Shown here one piece after another: positions 1 through 8,561 of a DNA stretch of 40,039 bases (positions are counted from its first letter, which is position 1; the number at the start of each line of letters is the position of its first letter). The notes beneath the pieces were generated by a model, which saw only the letters and a list, made by a program, of their open reading frames with translations, made no database searches and had not been told where the DNA came from. The DNA comes from a beta proteobacterium AAP51. Its GTDB lineage: Bacteria; Pseudomonadota; Gammaproteobacteria; Burkholderiales; Burkholderiaceae_C. The stretch is from NCBI GenBank assembly GCA_001295905.1, contig LJHT01000065.1:1-40039 (forward strand), written 5' to 3'. The translations under genes and the position numbers were made by a program.

Positions 1-561
1 CCAGCCCCTCCGCCCCCGCCGCCCGCCCCCACGCTGGCCGACGTGGCCCGGCTCACCACGCAGTCCGACTACACCCGCTTCGTGGCGCGTGATGTCGCGC
101 CCGAGGTGAAGAACGCCGCACTGAAGAAGCTGTTCACCGACCCGCAGTTCAACGTGATGGACGGGCTGGACATCTACATCGACGACTACGGCAAGCCCGA
201 CCCCTTGCCCGCCGGCATGCTGCGCCAGATGGTGCAGTCGCAGGCGCTGCGCCTGTTCGCCGACGAAGACGAGGCCGAAGCCGAAGCGGCGAAACAGAAA
301 CTGCTCGCCCCGCCTGCAGCCGACAGCTTGCCCGCACGGCCCGCCCACGCGCAGCCTGACGATGCCGAGACGGCAGCGCTCGCTGAGGCCAGCCCTTGCG
401 ACGACGCCCTTCCCGCCCCGGCCCTGCCCGTGGCCGACACCGACCACCCCCACCCGACGCCCTGCGATGAAGACACTGCTGTGCAACTGCAACCAGACGA
501 TGACGCTGGACGCGCCTGCCCTGAGCCGGGCGCTGGCGAAGACGCCCGGCGCCAGCACTGA
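1..561 (+). CDS. DUF3306 domain protein, 5' end missing
   Basis: The reading frame is open from the first base and its true start lies outside the window; GTG at 43 is only an internal codon. The visible protein begins with a proline-rich stretch (PAPPPPPPAPTLADVARL). The conserved part follows, including VAPEVKNAALKKLFTDPQFN and MDGLDIYIDDYGKPDPLP, which I recognise as DUF3306. The last 90 residues are acidic, Ala/Pro-rich and low in complexity. DUF3306 proteins lie in formate dehydrogenase accessory clusters of betaproteobacteria, and the polyferredoxin, TorD-like and mobA genes that follow fit this. The biochemical role is not known to me. The 3' end overlaps the next gene by 95 bases, entirely within the low-complexity tail. 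Confidence 0.85.
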   Translation, partial: PAPPPPPPAPTLADVARLTTQSDYTRFVARDVAPEVKNAALKKLFTDPQFNVMDGLDIYIDDYGKPDPLPAGMLRQMVQSQALRLFADEDEAEAEAAKQKLLAPPAADSLPARPAHAQPDDAETAALAEASPCDDALPAPALPVADTDHPHPTPCDEDTAVQLQPDDDAGRACPEPGAGEDARRQH

Positions 562-2695
562 GGGCCTGGAGACGGTTCACACGCTGCTGTGCCGGCGCGA
601 GGCCGGCGCCTTCCAGCGTGCGGCCAAGGAAACCGGCGCCAGCGGCGACGAACTGCTCGTGGCCTGCACCCAGGAAAGCCGCCTCTTCCTGGAACTGAAC
701 GACGAGACCGAAGGCGCGGCACGCGTCACCGAGCGCCCCATCCATTTCGTGAACATCCGCGAAACCGCCGGCTGGGGTGCCGAGGGCGGCCAGGCCACCG
801 CCAAGATCGCTGCACTCATCGCTGCGGCGCAACTGCCGCCGCCCGAGCCCGTGGCCACCGTCAGCTACCGCTCGCAGGGCCGCTGCCTGGTCATCGGCGC
901 GGCCGATGTGGCCGAGGAAGCCGCCGCGCTGCTGGAAGACAAGCTGGATGTCAGCGTGCTCGTCAGCCAGCCTGGGGGCAGCCTGGGCCAGCGCCATGCC
1001 CGCGCCACGCACCACGGCCGCGTGACGCAGTTGCGCGGCTGGCTGGGCAGCTTCCACGTGGCCTGGGAGAGCGGCAACCCCATCGACCTGGACGTCTGCA
1101 CGCGCTGCAACGCCTGCGTGCAGGCCTGCCCCGAAGGCGCCATCGGCTTCGATTACCAGGTGAACCTGGACGCCTGCAAGAGCCACCGCGACTGCGTGCG
1201 TGTGTGCGAGGCCGCCGGCGCCATCAGCTTCCAGCGCGAGCCGCTCACGCACGAGGAAGACTTCGACCTCGTGCTCGACCTGCGCCCCGAGCCCGGCTTC
1301 AGCCAGCACCAGCCGCCGCAGGGCTACGCCTTTGTCGCCGGCGGCAGCGACCTGCGCGCCCTGAATGCCGCCGTGCTGAAGCTGCGCGAGCTCACTGGCG
1401 AATTCGAGAAGCCCAAGTTCTTCAAGTACACGCACAAGCTCTGCGCCCACAGCCGTAACGAGCAGACGGGCTGCACCGCCTGCATCGACGTGTGCAGCAC
1501 GAAGGCCATCCGCAGCGACGCCAGCCGCAAGGGCAAGACCAAGGGCGAACTGGCCGGCGGCGTGGTCGTCGAGCCCCACCTGTGCGTGGGCTGCGGCGCC
1601 TGCAGCACCGTGTGCCCCAGCGGCGCGATGGCCTTCGCCTACCCGGGCACGGCAGACCAGGGCCGGCGCATCCGCACCTTGCTGAACACCTACGCCCATG
1701 CCGGCGGCAAGGAGGCCGCGCTGCTCATCCACAGCGAAGAAGCCGGCAGCCGCGCGCTGGACGCCCTGGGCCGTGCCACGCGCAGCAGCCGCGGCAGCCT
1801 CGCGCCCAAGGGCAGCGCTTCGCCCGGCCAGAAGGGCCCGCCTGCAGGGGCACTGAAGGGCCTGCCGGCCCGGGTGCTGCCGCTACCTGTGTGGCACACC
1901 GCCAGCGTGGGCCTGGACCTGTGGCTCACCGCCATCGCCCAGGGCGCCAGCCAGGTGTGGGTGCTGCTCACCGAAGAAGAAGCGCCCGAATATCGCCAGG
2001 CCCTGCGCGAGCAGATGGACGTGGCCCAGGCCCTGCTGACGGGCCTGGGGTACGCCGGAGCGCACTTCGCGCTGCTGGAAGCGGCCGACCTGCCCACGCT
2101 GGACGTCGCGCTGCGCCAGCCCCCCGCCGCCACCGTGAAGCGCCCCGCGGCCTATGCCGCGCAGGCCGACAAGCGCGCCACGCTGGAGCTGGCCGTCGAC
2201 CACCTGCTGGCCCTGGCCCCCACGCCCGCCGACGAAGTGCCGCTGCCGGCCGCCGGCTCGCCCTTCGGCACGCTGGTGGTGAACGCCGACAAGTGCACGC
2301 TGTGCCTGAGCTGCGTGAGCGCCTGCCCCGAAGCCGCGCTGGCCGACAACCCCGAGGCCCCGCAATTGCGTTTCATCGAGAAGAACTGCGTGCAGTGCGG
2401 CCTGTGCGCCACCACCTGCCCTGAAGACGCCATCACGCTGCAGCCGCGCCTGTGGCTGGCCGATGGCGGCAAGGCGCGCAAGAACGCGCGTGTCATCGCC
2501 CAGGCCCAGCCCTGGCTGTGCGTGAAGTGCAGCAAGCCCTTCGGCACCGTGCGCGCCATCGAGAACATGCTCAGCAAGCTGGCGGGCCACAGCGCCTTCC
2601 AGGGCGCGGCCGCTGAACGCCTGAAGATGTGCAGCGACTGCCGCGTGGTCGACATGTACAGCCACCCCAACGAGGTGCGCATCACCGACCTGTGA
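467..2695 (+). CDS. Polyferredoxin-type 4Fe-4S protein of a formate dehydrogenase accessory cluster
   Basis: A 742-residue soluble protein, probably an electron carrier or assembly factor for a molybdenum formate dehydrogenase. I chose ATG 467 because the protein then starts [12 protein letters not shown], a Cys-containing start typical of this family; the frame also stays open upstream to 362. Cysteine clusters are visible at residues 211-221 ([12 protein letters not shown]), 237-247, 336-343 (CTACIDVC), 373-383 ([12 protein letters not shown]), about 611-621 ([12 protein letters not shown]) and 642-652 ([12 protein letters not shown]). Two CxxC pairs near the C-terminus (CVKC, CSDC) could bind zinc or a further cluster. 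There is no signal peptide or membrane segment, so it is cytoplasmic. The stop codon overlaps the ATG of the TorD-like gene (TGATG), which indicates translational coupling. Its exact partner enzyme is not in view. Confidence 0.88.
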   Translation: MKTLLCNCNQTMTLDAPALSRALAKTPGASTEGLETVHTLLCRREAGAFQRAAKETGASGDELLVACTQESRLFLELNDETEGAARVTERPIHFVNIRETAGWGAEGGQATAKIAALIAAAQLPPPEPVATVSYRSQGRCLVIGAADVAEEAAALLEDKLDVSVLVSQPGGSLGQRHARATHHGRVTQLRGWLGSFHVAWESGNPIDLDVCTRCNACVQACPEGAIGFDYQVNLDACKSHRDCVRVCEAAGAISFQREPLTHEEDFDLVLDLRPEPGFSQHQPPQGYAFVAGGSDLRALNAAVLKLRELTGEFEKPKFFKYTHKLCAHSRNEQTGCTACIDVCSTKAIRSDASRKGKTKGELAGGVVVEPHLCVGCGACSTVCPSGAMAFAYPGTADQGRRIRTLLNTYAHAGGKEAALLIHSEEAGSRALDALGRATRSSRGSLAPKGSASPGQKGPPAGALKGLPARVLPLPVWHTASVGLDLWLTAIAQGASQVWVLLTEEEAPEYRQALREQMDVAQALLTGLGYAGAHFALLEAADLPTLDVALRQPPAATVKRPAAYAAQADKRATLELAVDHLLALAPTPADEVPLPAAGSPFGTLVVNADKCTLCLSCVSACPEAALADNPEAPQLRFIEKNCVQCGLCATTCPEDAITLQPRLWLADGGKARKNARVIAQAQPWLCVKCSKPFGTVRAIENMLSKLAGHSAFQGAAAERLKMCSDCRVVDMYSHPNEVRITDL

Positions 2696-3348
2696 TGCCC
2701 ACCACCAGCCCGAGCCGAACGATGAGCACCGCCCCTGTCCACTTCGCCCCTGCCGGCGACACCGAGGAACTCGAACGCGCCGAGCTCTACGGCCTGCTCG
2801 CCCGCCTGTGGCTGGCGCCGCCCGACGAGGCCATGCTGCAGCAGTTCCGCGTGGCGGTGACGCAGGCGCCGGAAAGCGGCGCCTTCCTCGAAGGCCCCTG
2901 GCAGGCGCTGGTGGGCACCCTGCGCGCCACCACGCCCGAGGCCGCCGCCGCAGAACACGACGCACTCTTCCACGGCGTGGGCAAGCCCGAGGTCTTCGCC
3001 TACGGCTCCTACTACCTGGCGGGCGCGCTGAACGAAAAGCCGCTGGCTGCCCTGCGGCACGACCTGGCCGCGCTGGGCCTGACGCGCGACGCCAACGCGC
3101 TGGAGACCGAAGACCACATCGCCTACGGCCTGGAGGTGATGCGCTACCTGATCGCCGGCGACGACGTGGCCGTGTGCAACCTGGAGCAGCAGCGCCGCTT
3201 CTTCCGCCAGCACCTGCAAACCTGGGTGGGCGAATTCTGCGAAGCCGTCATCGCGCACCCGCGCGCCCAGACCTGGGCCGCGCTGGCCGTCTTCACGCGC
3301 GAGTTCATGGCCGTGGAAACCCAGGCCTTCGACATGCTGGAAGCCTGA
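2695..3348 (+). CDS. TorD/DmsD-family molybdoenzyme chaperone
   Basis: A protein of about 217 residues from the all-helical TorD family of cytoplasmic chaperones, which hold apo-molybdoenzymes for cofactor insertion and Tat export. Family features are [16 protein letters not shown] near the N-terminus, [19 protein letters not shown] in the middle and the [17 protein letters not shown] helix, close to the family E-x-D-H signature. ATG 2695 overlaps the preceding stop; ATG 2722 (MSTAPVHF) is equally possible, and neither has a clear ribosome-binding site. It sits between the polyferredoxin and mobA genes with 1-base overlaps on both sides. The client is probably the formate dehydrogenase encoded left of the window, because the cytoplasmic FdhAB at 5688-10318 needs no Tat chaperone. 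That assignment is inference. Confidence 0.85.
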   Translation: MPTTSPSRTMSTAPVHFAPAGDTEELERAELYGLLARLWLAPPDEAMLQQFRVAVTQAPESGAFLEGPWQALVGTLRATTPEAAAAEHDALFHGVGKPEVFAYGSYYLAGALNEKPLAALRHDLAALGLTRDANALETEDHIAYGLEVMRYLIAGDDVAVCNLEQQRRFFRQHLQTWVGEFCEAVIAHPRAQTWAALAVFTREFMAVETQAFDMLEA

Positions 3349-3968
3349 TGAACACCGCTGCCCCGCCCCCGCCCGCCATCGCGCCCGAAGACATCACCGG
3401 CCTCATCCTGTGCGGCGGCCGAGGCAGCCGCATGGGCGGTGCCGACAAGGGCCTGCAGAACTTCAAGGGCGTGCCGCTGGCCATGCACGCGCTGCTGCGC
3501 CTGGGCCTGCAGACCGGCCACGTGATGATCAATGCCAACCGCAACCTGGCAGCCTATGAGTCGATGGGCGTGCCGGTGTGGCCCGACCCCATCGGCGATT
3601 TCGCCGGCCCGCTGGCCGGCTGGCTGGCCGGGCTGGAGCGCTGCGAAACGCCCTACCTCGTGACCGTGCCCTGCGACACACCCCACTTCCCCGCCGACCT
3701 GGTGGAAAAGCTCGCCGCCGCGCTGCGGGCCGAAGACGCCGACATCGCGATGGCCGCCACCCTCGAAGACGGCCAGGTGCAGCTGCAGCCAGTGTTCTGC
3801 CTGCTCAAGACCGGCCTGATGGAAAGCCTGGTGGCCTACCTGCATGCCGGCCAGGCCAAGATCGACCGCTGGACCGCGCAGCACCGCTGCGCCACCGTGG
3901 TGTTCGGTGACACGGCGGCTTTCGCCAACGCCAACACGGCGCAGGAACTGGCGCGGCTGCAGGCCTGA
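3348..3968 (+). CDS. mobA: Molybdenum cofactor guanylyltransferase MobA
   Basis: A 206-residue enzyme that transfers GMP from GTP to Mo-molybdopterin, giving the guanine dinucleotide cofactor of DMSO-reductase-family enzymes such as formate dehydrogenase. The nucleotide-binding signature is at residues 19-35 ([17 protein letters not shown], with Cys where Ala is usual). The metal-binding VPCDTPHFP motif lies near residue 107 and the [14 protein letters not shown] segment also fits the family. The ATG overlaps the stop of the TorD-like gene, so the two are coupled. About 16 Pro/Ala-rich residues precede the conserved core. Placement at the end of the accessory cluster supports cofactor supply for both formate dehydrogenases. 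Length is near that of E. coli MobA (194). Confidence 0.93.
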   Translation: MNTAAPPPPAIAPEDITGLILCGGRGSRMGGADKGLQNFKGVPLAMHALLRLGLQTGHVMINANRNLAAYESMGVPVWPDPIGDFAGPLAGWLAGLERCETPYLVTVPCDTPHFPADLVEKLAAALRAEDADIAMAATLEDGQVQLQPVFCLLKTGLMESLVAYLHAGQAKIDRWTAQHRCATVVFGDTAAFANANTAQELARLQA

Positions 3969-4044
3969 CGGCCCAACTCGCCTGCGCCCAGCGCCACCTC
4001 GCCACCAACGGCAGCAGCGGGGTGCTGCGGCCGTTGTCCAAGAC

Positions 4045-4078
4045 AAATGATACAGCCGGCGCGCTTGCATCATTTTTT
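4045..4078 (+). terminator. Possible terminator downstream of mobA
   Basis: Inverted repeat AAATGAT (4045-4051) and ATCATTT (4069-4075) with a 17-base spacer, running into a tract of six T (4073-4078). The outer stem is AT-only and the loop large, so it is weak as an intrinsic terminator. It is the only candidate between mobA and the chemoreceptor gene. Confidence 0.3.
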
Positions 4079-4088
4079 CTAATTTTCC

Positions 4089-4115
4089 TCAAGTCTCCTC
4101 GTCTCACACCGAAAA
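4089..4115 (+). promoter_or_regulatory. Sigma-28 (FliA) promoter of the chemoreceptor gene
   Basis: TCAAGTCT at 4089-4096, an 11-base spacer, then ACCGAAAA at 4108-4115. Against the enteric consensus TAAAGTTT-N11-GCCGATAA each half matches 6 of 8 bases with exact spacing. It lies about 55 bases before the ATG at 4171. Sigma-28 control is the known mode for many chemoreceptor genes, so context supports the match. Confidence 0.6.
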
Positions 4116-4170
4116 GAAGTCACCGGCGGTCTTCGGATGTTCGCGAACCGCCTCGATTCGGAGTGACTGA

Positions 4171-5724
4171 ATGAAGACTGGGCTCACCTTCGGCCTCGCC
4201 GGCCGCCTCTATGCCGTGGTGGCGGTGCTCGTGCTGGCGCTGGCCGGCGTGGCCACCGTCGCCTGGATCAAGCTGGGTGCGGTGGCCGCCGCCGCCGCCG
4301 ACACCGCCGAGGTGCGCGTGCCGCAGCTCGGGCGCATCGCCGCCATCGAGCTCAACATCACGCGCGTGTCGTTGCAGGTGCGCCACGCGATGCTGGCACG
4401 TTCACCCGAGGAACTGGCCGCCACGCTCGGCGACATCGGCAACAAGCGCCGCACCCTCGATCAGCTGATGGCCGACTACGACCGCTCCATCACCACCCAG
4501 AAGGGCCGCGAGTATTACGAACGGCTGGTGCCGGCGATTGCCAACTTCTGGGCGGTGGGCGGCGCCAACCTCAAGCTGGTCCAGGACGGCCAGCAGGCCG
4601 AGGCCTTCGAGTTCCTGGTGACCAACACCATCCCGGCCCGCAACGCCGTGCTCGAGCAGGCCGCGGCCATGGTCAAGTACCAGAACGACATGCTCGACAG
4701 CGAACTGGCCAGCGTCAGCCGCGAGGGCTCGTCGACGCTGCACCTGTTGCTGGCGCTGGTGGTTTCTGCGAAGGTCGGCCTGCTGCTGTTCGCCTGGCAC
4801 TTCGCCGCACGGCTGAACAGCCGCATCGCGGCCAGCCGCGGTGTTGCCGACCGCGTGCGCGATGGTGACCTCACGCAGCCCGTGCTCGACACGGCGCGCG
4901 ACGAGTTCAGCCCGCTGCTGCAGGCCTTGCAGCAGATGCAGGACGGCCTGGCGCGCGTGGTGGGCAAGGTGCGCCAGGGCGCCGACGGCGTGGCCACGGC
5001 CAGTACCGAGATCAGCAGCGGCAACCAGGACCTGAGCCACCGCACCGAGCAGCAGGCCAGCAGCCTGCAGCAGACGGCCGCCTCCATGGAGCAGCTGGGC
5101 GGCACGGTTCGCCAGAACGCCGACAACGCCGGCCAGGCCAACCAGCTGGCCCAGGGCGCTTCGCGCGTGGCCCGCGACGGCGGTGCCGTGGTGGCCGAGG
5201 TCGTGGGCACCATGAAGGGCATCCACGAGAGCAGCCGGCGCATCGCCGACATCATCGGCACCATCGACGGCATCGCCTTCCAGACCAACATCCTGGCGCT
5301 GAACGCCGCGGTGGAGGCCGCGCGGGCCGGCGAGCAAGGCCGCGGCTTCGCCGTGGTGGCTGGCGAGGTGCGCACCCTGGCGCAGCGCAGCGCCGAGGCG
5401 GCGCGCGAGATCAAGGGGCTGATCAACGCCAGCGTCGAGCAGGTGGAGCGCGGCAACTCGCTGGTGGAGCGTGCCGGCAGCACCATGGAGGAGGTGGTCG
5501 CCGCCATCCAGCGCGTGACCGACATCATGGGCGAGATCAGCGCCGCCAGCGCCGAGCAGAGCTCGGGCGTCCAACAGGTGGGCCAGGCGGTGACACTGAT
5601 GGACCAGGCCACGCAGCAGAACGCGGCGCTGGTGGAACAGAGCGCGGCCTCGGCCGAGACGCTGCGCCAGCAGGCGCAGCAGCTGGTTCAGGCCGTGGCC
5701 GTGTTCAAGCTGGCGCGTGCTTGA
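4171..5724 (+). CDS. Methyl-accepting chemotaxis protein
   Basis: A 517-residue transmembrane chemoreceptor that signals to CheA/CheW. A first membrane helix lies at about residues 10-35, followed by a periplasmic four-helix-bundle-like sensor of about 150 residues. A second helix ([20 protein letters not shown]) lies near 190-210, then HAMP and the cytoplasmic signalling domain. The hairpin tip is plain: [20 protein letters not shown], then [20 protein letters not shown]. The ATG has GGAG at 4160-4163, seven bases upstream. The C-terminus ends VFKLARA without an NWETF-type tether for CheR/CheB. The ligand cannot be told from sequence. A sigma-28 promoter match lies upstream, and the last 37 bases overlap the 3' end of the convergent fdhA gene. 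Confidence 0.95.
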   Translation: MKTGLTFGLAGRLYAVVAVLVLALAGVATVAWIKLGAVAAAAADTAEVRVPQLGRIAAIELNITRVSLQVRHAMLARSPEELAATLGDIGNKRRTLDQLMADYDRSITTQKGREYYERLVPAIANFWAVGGANLKLVQDGQQAEAFEFLVTNTIPARNAVLEQAAAMVKYQNDMLDSELASVSREGSSTLHLLLALVVSAKVGLLLFAWHFAARLNSRIAASRGVADRVRDGDLTQPVLDTARDEFSPLLQALQQMQDGLARVVGKVRQGADGVATASTEISSGNQDLSHRTEQQASSLQQTAASMEQLGGTVRQNADNAGQANQLAQGASRVARDGGAVVAEVVGTMKGIHESSRRIADIIGTIDGIAFQTNILALNAAVEAARAGEQGRGFAVVAGEVRTLAQRSAEAAREIKGLINASVEQVERGNSLVERAGSTMEEVVAAIQRVTDIMGEISAASAEQSSGVQQVGQAVTLMDQATQQNAALVEQSAASAETLRQQAQQLVQAVAVFKLARA

Positions 5725-8561
5725 ACCACGCCCCTGAAACCGCCCTGCGCCGGTGATGTGCCGCCTGCGTGCAGGCGCACCGCGCAGTACTTGAACTCCG
5801 GGATCTTGGCCACCGGGTCCAGCGCCGGGTTGGTGAGGCGGTTGATGGCCGCCTCGAACCAGCAGAAGGCCACGAACACCGCGCCCGGCGGCGTGCCTTC
5901 GTCGGCGCGGGCGTAGAGGCTGACCTCGCCGCGGCGCGATCGCAGCGTCAGCAAGCCGCCCGGCGCCACGCCCAGCGCCGCCAGTTCCTGCGGGTGCAGC
6001 AACGCCACGGGGTCGGGCTCCAGCGCGTCGAGCACGCCGCTGCGCCGCGTCATGCTGCCGGTGTGCCAGTGCTCCAGTTGCCGGCCGGTGATGAGCACGT
6101 GCGGGTAGTCGGCATCGGGCCGCTCGTCGGCCGGAATCAGCTGCGCCGGCACGAACAGGCCCTTGCCGCCGGGGCGCGGGAAGTGATCGGTGAAGACTAC
6201 GCGCTCGCCCGGCGCTTGTGTGTCGGTGCAGGGGTAGGTGACGGCGCCTTCTCGCTGCAGCCGCGCCCAGTTCAGGCCCTGCAGCGTGGGCATGAGCTGG
6301 CGCATCTCGTCGAACACGCGGCCGGCGGCGACATCGCAGTCGGTGGGCGTGGCGCCATAGGCGCGCCAGTCCAGCCCCAGCTGATCGGCCATCGCGGTGA
6401 GGATCCACAGGTCCTGCCGCGCCTGCCCCGGCAGGCCCAGCGCGCGGCGGCCCAACTGCACCAGGCGGTCGGTGTTGGTGAAGCTGCCGGTCTTCTCGGC
6501 AAAGGCGCTGGCCGGCAGCACCACGTCGGCAAGACACGCCGTTTCGGTGAGGAAGATGTCCTGCACCACCAGCATCTCCAACTGGGCCATCGCCTCGCGG
6601 GCGTGGGTGGCGTCGGGGTCGCTCATGGCCGGGTTCTCGCCCATCACGTACAGGCCCTTGAGCCGGCCCGCGGCGGCGGCCTGCATCACTTCCACCACCG
6701 TCAGGCCCTTCTCGGCGTCCAGCGCCTCGGGGGCCACGCCCCACAGGGCGGCGGCGGCGGCGCGCGCGGCGGGGTCGCCCACGGGGTGGTAGTCGGCGTA
6801 CATCATGGGGATCAAGCCCGCGTCGCTCGCGCCCTGCACGTTGTTCTGCCCGCGCAGCGGGTGCAGGCCGGTGCCGGGGCGGCCGATCTGCCCCGTCATC
6901 AAGGCCAGCGCGATGAGGCAGCGCGCGTTGTCGGTGCCGTGCACGTGCTGGCTGACGCCCATGCCCCACAGGATCATGCTGCCTCGGCTTCGGGCGTAGA
7001 GGCGCGCCACGGTGCGCACGGTCTCGGCCGCGATGCCGGTGACGGCCGCCATGGCCTCCGGGCTGAAGCCGCGCAGGTTCTCGGCGAAGGCCTCGAAGCC
7101 CTCGGTGCGTTCGGCGATGAAGCGCACATCCGTCAGGCCCTCTTCGACGATGACGTGCATCAGCGAGTTCAGCAGCGCCACGTCGGTGTCGGGCCTGAAG
7201 GCCAGGTGGTGGGCGGCGTGGCGGCACAGCTCGCTGCGGCGCGGGTCCATCACCACCAGCTGCGTGCCTTGCTTCACCGCGTTCTTGATCCACGTGGCCG
7301 CCACCGGGTGGTTCACCACCGGGTTGGCGCCGATGACGATGACCACCTCGGCCTTCATCACGTCCATCACCGGGTTGCTGACGGCACCCGAGCCTAGGCC
7401 CTCCAGCAGCGCCGCCACGCTGCTGGCGTGGCACAGGCGAGTGCAGTGGTCGACGTTGTTGCTGCCAAAGCCCAGGCGCACCAGCTTCTGGAAGAGGTAG
7501 GCCTCTTCGTTGCTGCCCTTGGCACTGCCGAAGCCGGCCAGCGCGCGCGGGCCGTGCTCGTCACGCAACCGGCGCAGCGTGCCGCCGGCCAGGGCCAGCG
7601 CTTCTTCCCAGCTGGCTTCGCGGAACTGCGCGCGGGCCGTGGCGGGGTCGGTGGCGACATGCGGGTCTTTGGGCGCGTCGGCGCGGCGGATGAGCGGCAC
7701 CGTCAGGCGCTGCGGGTGGCGCGCGTAGTCGAAGCCGTAGCGGCCCTTCACACACAGCCGGCCTTCGTTCGCTGGGCCGCTGCGGCCTTCCACGTGCAGG
7801 ATCTGGTCGTCCTTGACGTGGTAGCTCACCTGGCAGCCCACGCCGCAATAGGGGCAGAGGCTGTCCACCACTTGGTCGGCCGCCTGCAGCGCCACGCCGC
7901 CGGCCGGCGCCAGCGCGCCGGTGGGGCAGGCCTGCACGCATTCACCGCAGCCCACGCAGCTGCTGCTGCCCAGGGCGTCGCCCATGTCGAAGACGATCTG
8001 CGCCGCCGCGCCGCGGTGGGCCAGGCCGATGACCTCGTTGACCTGCTCGTCGCGGCAGGCGCGCACGCAGCGTGTGCACTGGATGCAGGCATCCAGGTTC
8101 ACCGTGATGGCCGGGTGGCTGGTGTCGCTCTGCGGGCGTTCGGCCGGCGGCGTGGGCGTGAAGCGCGAACCCGCCACGCCGAGCTTCTGCGCCCAGGCCT
8201 GCAGTTCGTTGTCGGCCTTGTGCTGGGCCGCGGGCGCATCAGCCAGCAGCAGTTCCAGCACCAGGCGCTGCGCGCTCTGCGCGCGCGGGCTGGCGGTCTG
8301 CACCACCAGGCCCGGCGTGGCCGCGCGGCAGCAAGAAGCAGCCAGCGTGCGCTCGCCCTGCACTTCCACCACGCAGGCGCGGCAGTTGCCCTCGGGCGCC
8401 TGGCCTTCGCGGTGGCACAGGCGCGGCACCGCAATGCCGAGTTCTTTTGCCAGCGCCCACAGCGTCTGCCCGGGGCGGGCCAAGACCTGCTGGCCGTCGA
8501 TCTGCAGCGGCACGGCCGGGGCACCCAGTGCTTCGCCTTCCTCTCTGGTCAGTGCGTTCAT
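5688..8561 (-). CDS. fdhA: NAD-dependent formate dehydrogenase, alpha (molybdenum/tungsten) subunit
   Basis: A 957-residue catalytic subunit oxidising formate to CO2 at a bis-pyranopterin guanine dinucleotide site and passing electrons through iron-sulfur clusters to FdhB. From the N-terminus: a [2Fe-2S] domain (C49, C60, C63, C77 or C78), ferredoxin clusters (C159-C169, C202-C212) and a [4Fe-4S] motif CPYCGVGC with C270. The expected active-site ligand is C377 in CTRLCHASS, so this is a Cys and not a selenocysteine enzyme. There is no Tat signal, so it is cytoplasmic. The start overlaps the fdhB stop by 4 bases (ATGA). After the usual family ending ([10 protein letters not shown]) it runs on about 27 residues and overlaps the convergent chemoreceptor gene. 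FdsA of Cupriavidus and Fdh1A of Methylobacterium are the nearest named relatives; metal choice is not readable. Confidence 0.95.
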   Translation of the reverse strand: MNALTREEGEALGAPAVPLQIDGQQVLARPGQTLWALAKELGIAVPRLCHREGQAPEGNCRACVVEVQGERTLAASCCRAATPGLVVQTASPRAQSAQRLVLELLLADAPAAQHKADNELQAWAQKLGVAGSRFTPTPPAERPQSDTSHPAITVNLDACIQCTRCVRACRDEQVNEVIGLAHRGAAAQIVFDMGDALGSSSCVGCGECVQACPTGALAPAGGVALQAADQVVDSLCPYCGVGCQVSYHVKDDQILHVEGRSGPANEGRLCVKGRYGFDYARHPQRLTVPLIRRADAPKDPHVATDPATARAQFREASWEEALALAGGTLRRLRDEHGPRALAGFGSAKGSNEEAYLFQKLVRLGFGSNNVDHCTRLCHASSVAALLEGLGSGAVSNPVMDVMKAEVVIVIGANPVVNHPVAATWIKNAVKQGTQLVVMDPRRSELCRHAAHHLAFRPDTDVALLNSLMHVIVEEGLTDVRFIAERTEGFEAFAENLRGFSPEAMAAVTGIAAETVRTVARLYARSRGSMILWGMGVSQHVHGTDNARCLIALALMTGQIGRPGTGLHPLRGQNNVQGASDAGLIPMMYADYHPVGDPAARAAAAALWGVAPEALDAEKGLTVVEVMQAAAAGRLKGLYVMGENPAMSDPDATHAREAMAQLEMLVVQDIFLTETACLADVVLPASAFAEKTGSFTNTDRLVQLGRRALGLPGQARQDLWILTAMADQLGLDWRAYGATPTDCDVAAGRVFDEMRQLMPTLQGLNWARLQREGAVTYPCTDTQAPGERVVFTDHFPRPGGKGLFVPAQLIPADERPDADYPHVLITGRQLEHWHTGSMTRRSGVLDALEPDPVALLHPQELAALGVAPGGLLTLRSRRGEVSLYARADEGTPPGAVFVAFCWFEAAINRLTNPALDPVAKIPEFKYCAVRLHAGGTSPAQGGFRGVVQARASLNTATA

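Noticed and set aside
3969..4170. Small RNA gene between mobA and the chemoreceptor
   Set aside because: The weak AT-stem hairpin and the sigma-28 promoter explain the visible signals; no second promoter-terminator pair was found.
4402..7434. A 1010-codon open frame on the minus strand overlapping the chemoreceptor and fdhA
   Set aside because: It runs antisense to the chemoreceptor and in the wrong frame through fdhA. Its translation is Arg/Gly/His-rich with no recognisable domain, a normal shadow in very GC-rich DNA.
7300..7450. Possible selenocysteine (TGA) active site in the formate dehydrogenase
   Set aside because: The frame is open throughout and the expected metal ligand is a normal cysteine codon (C377 in CTRLCHASS).
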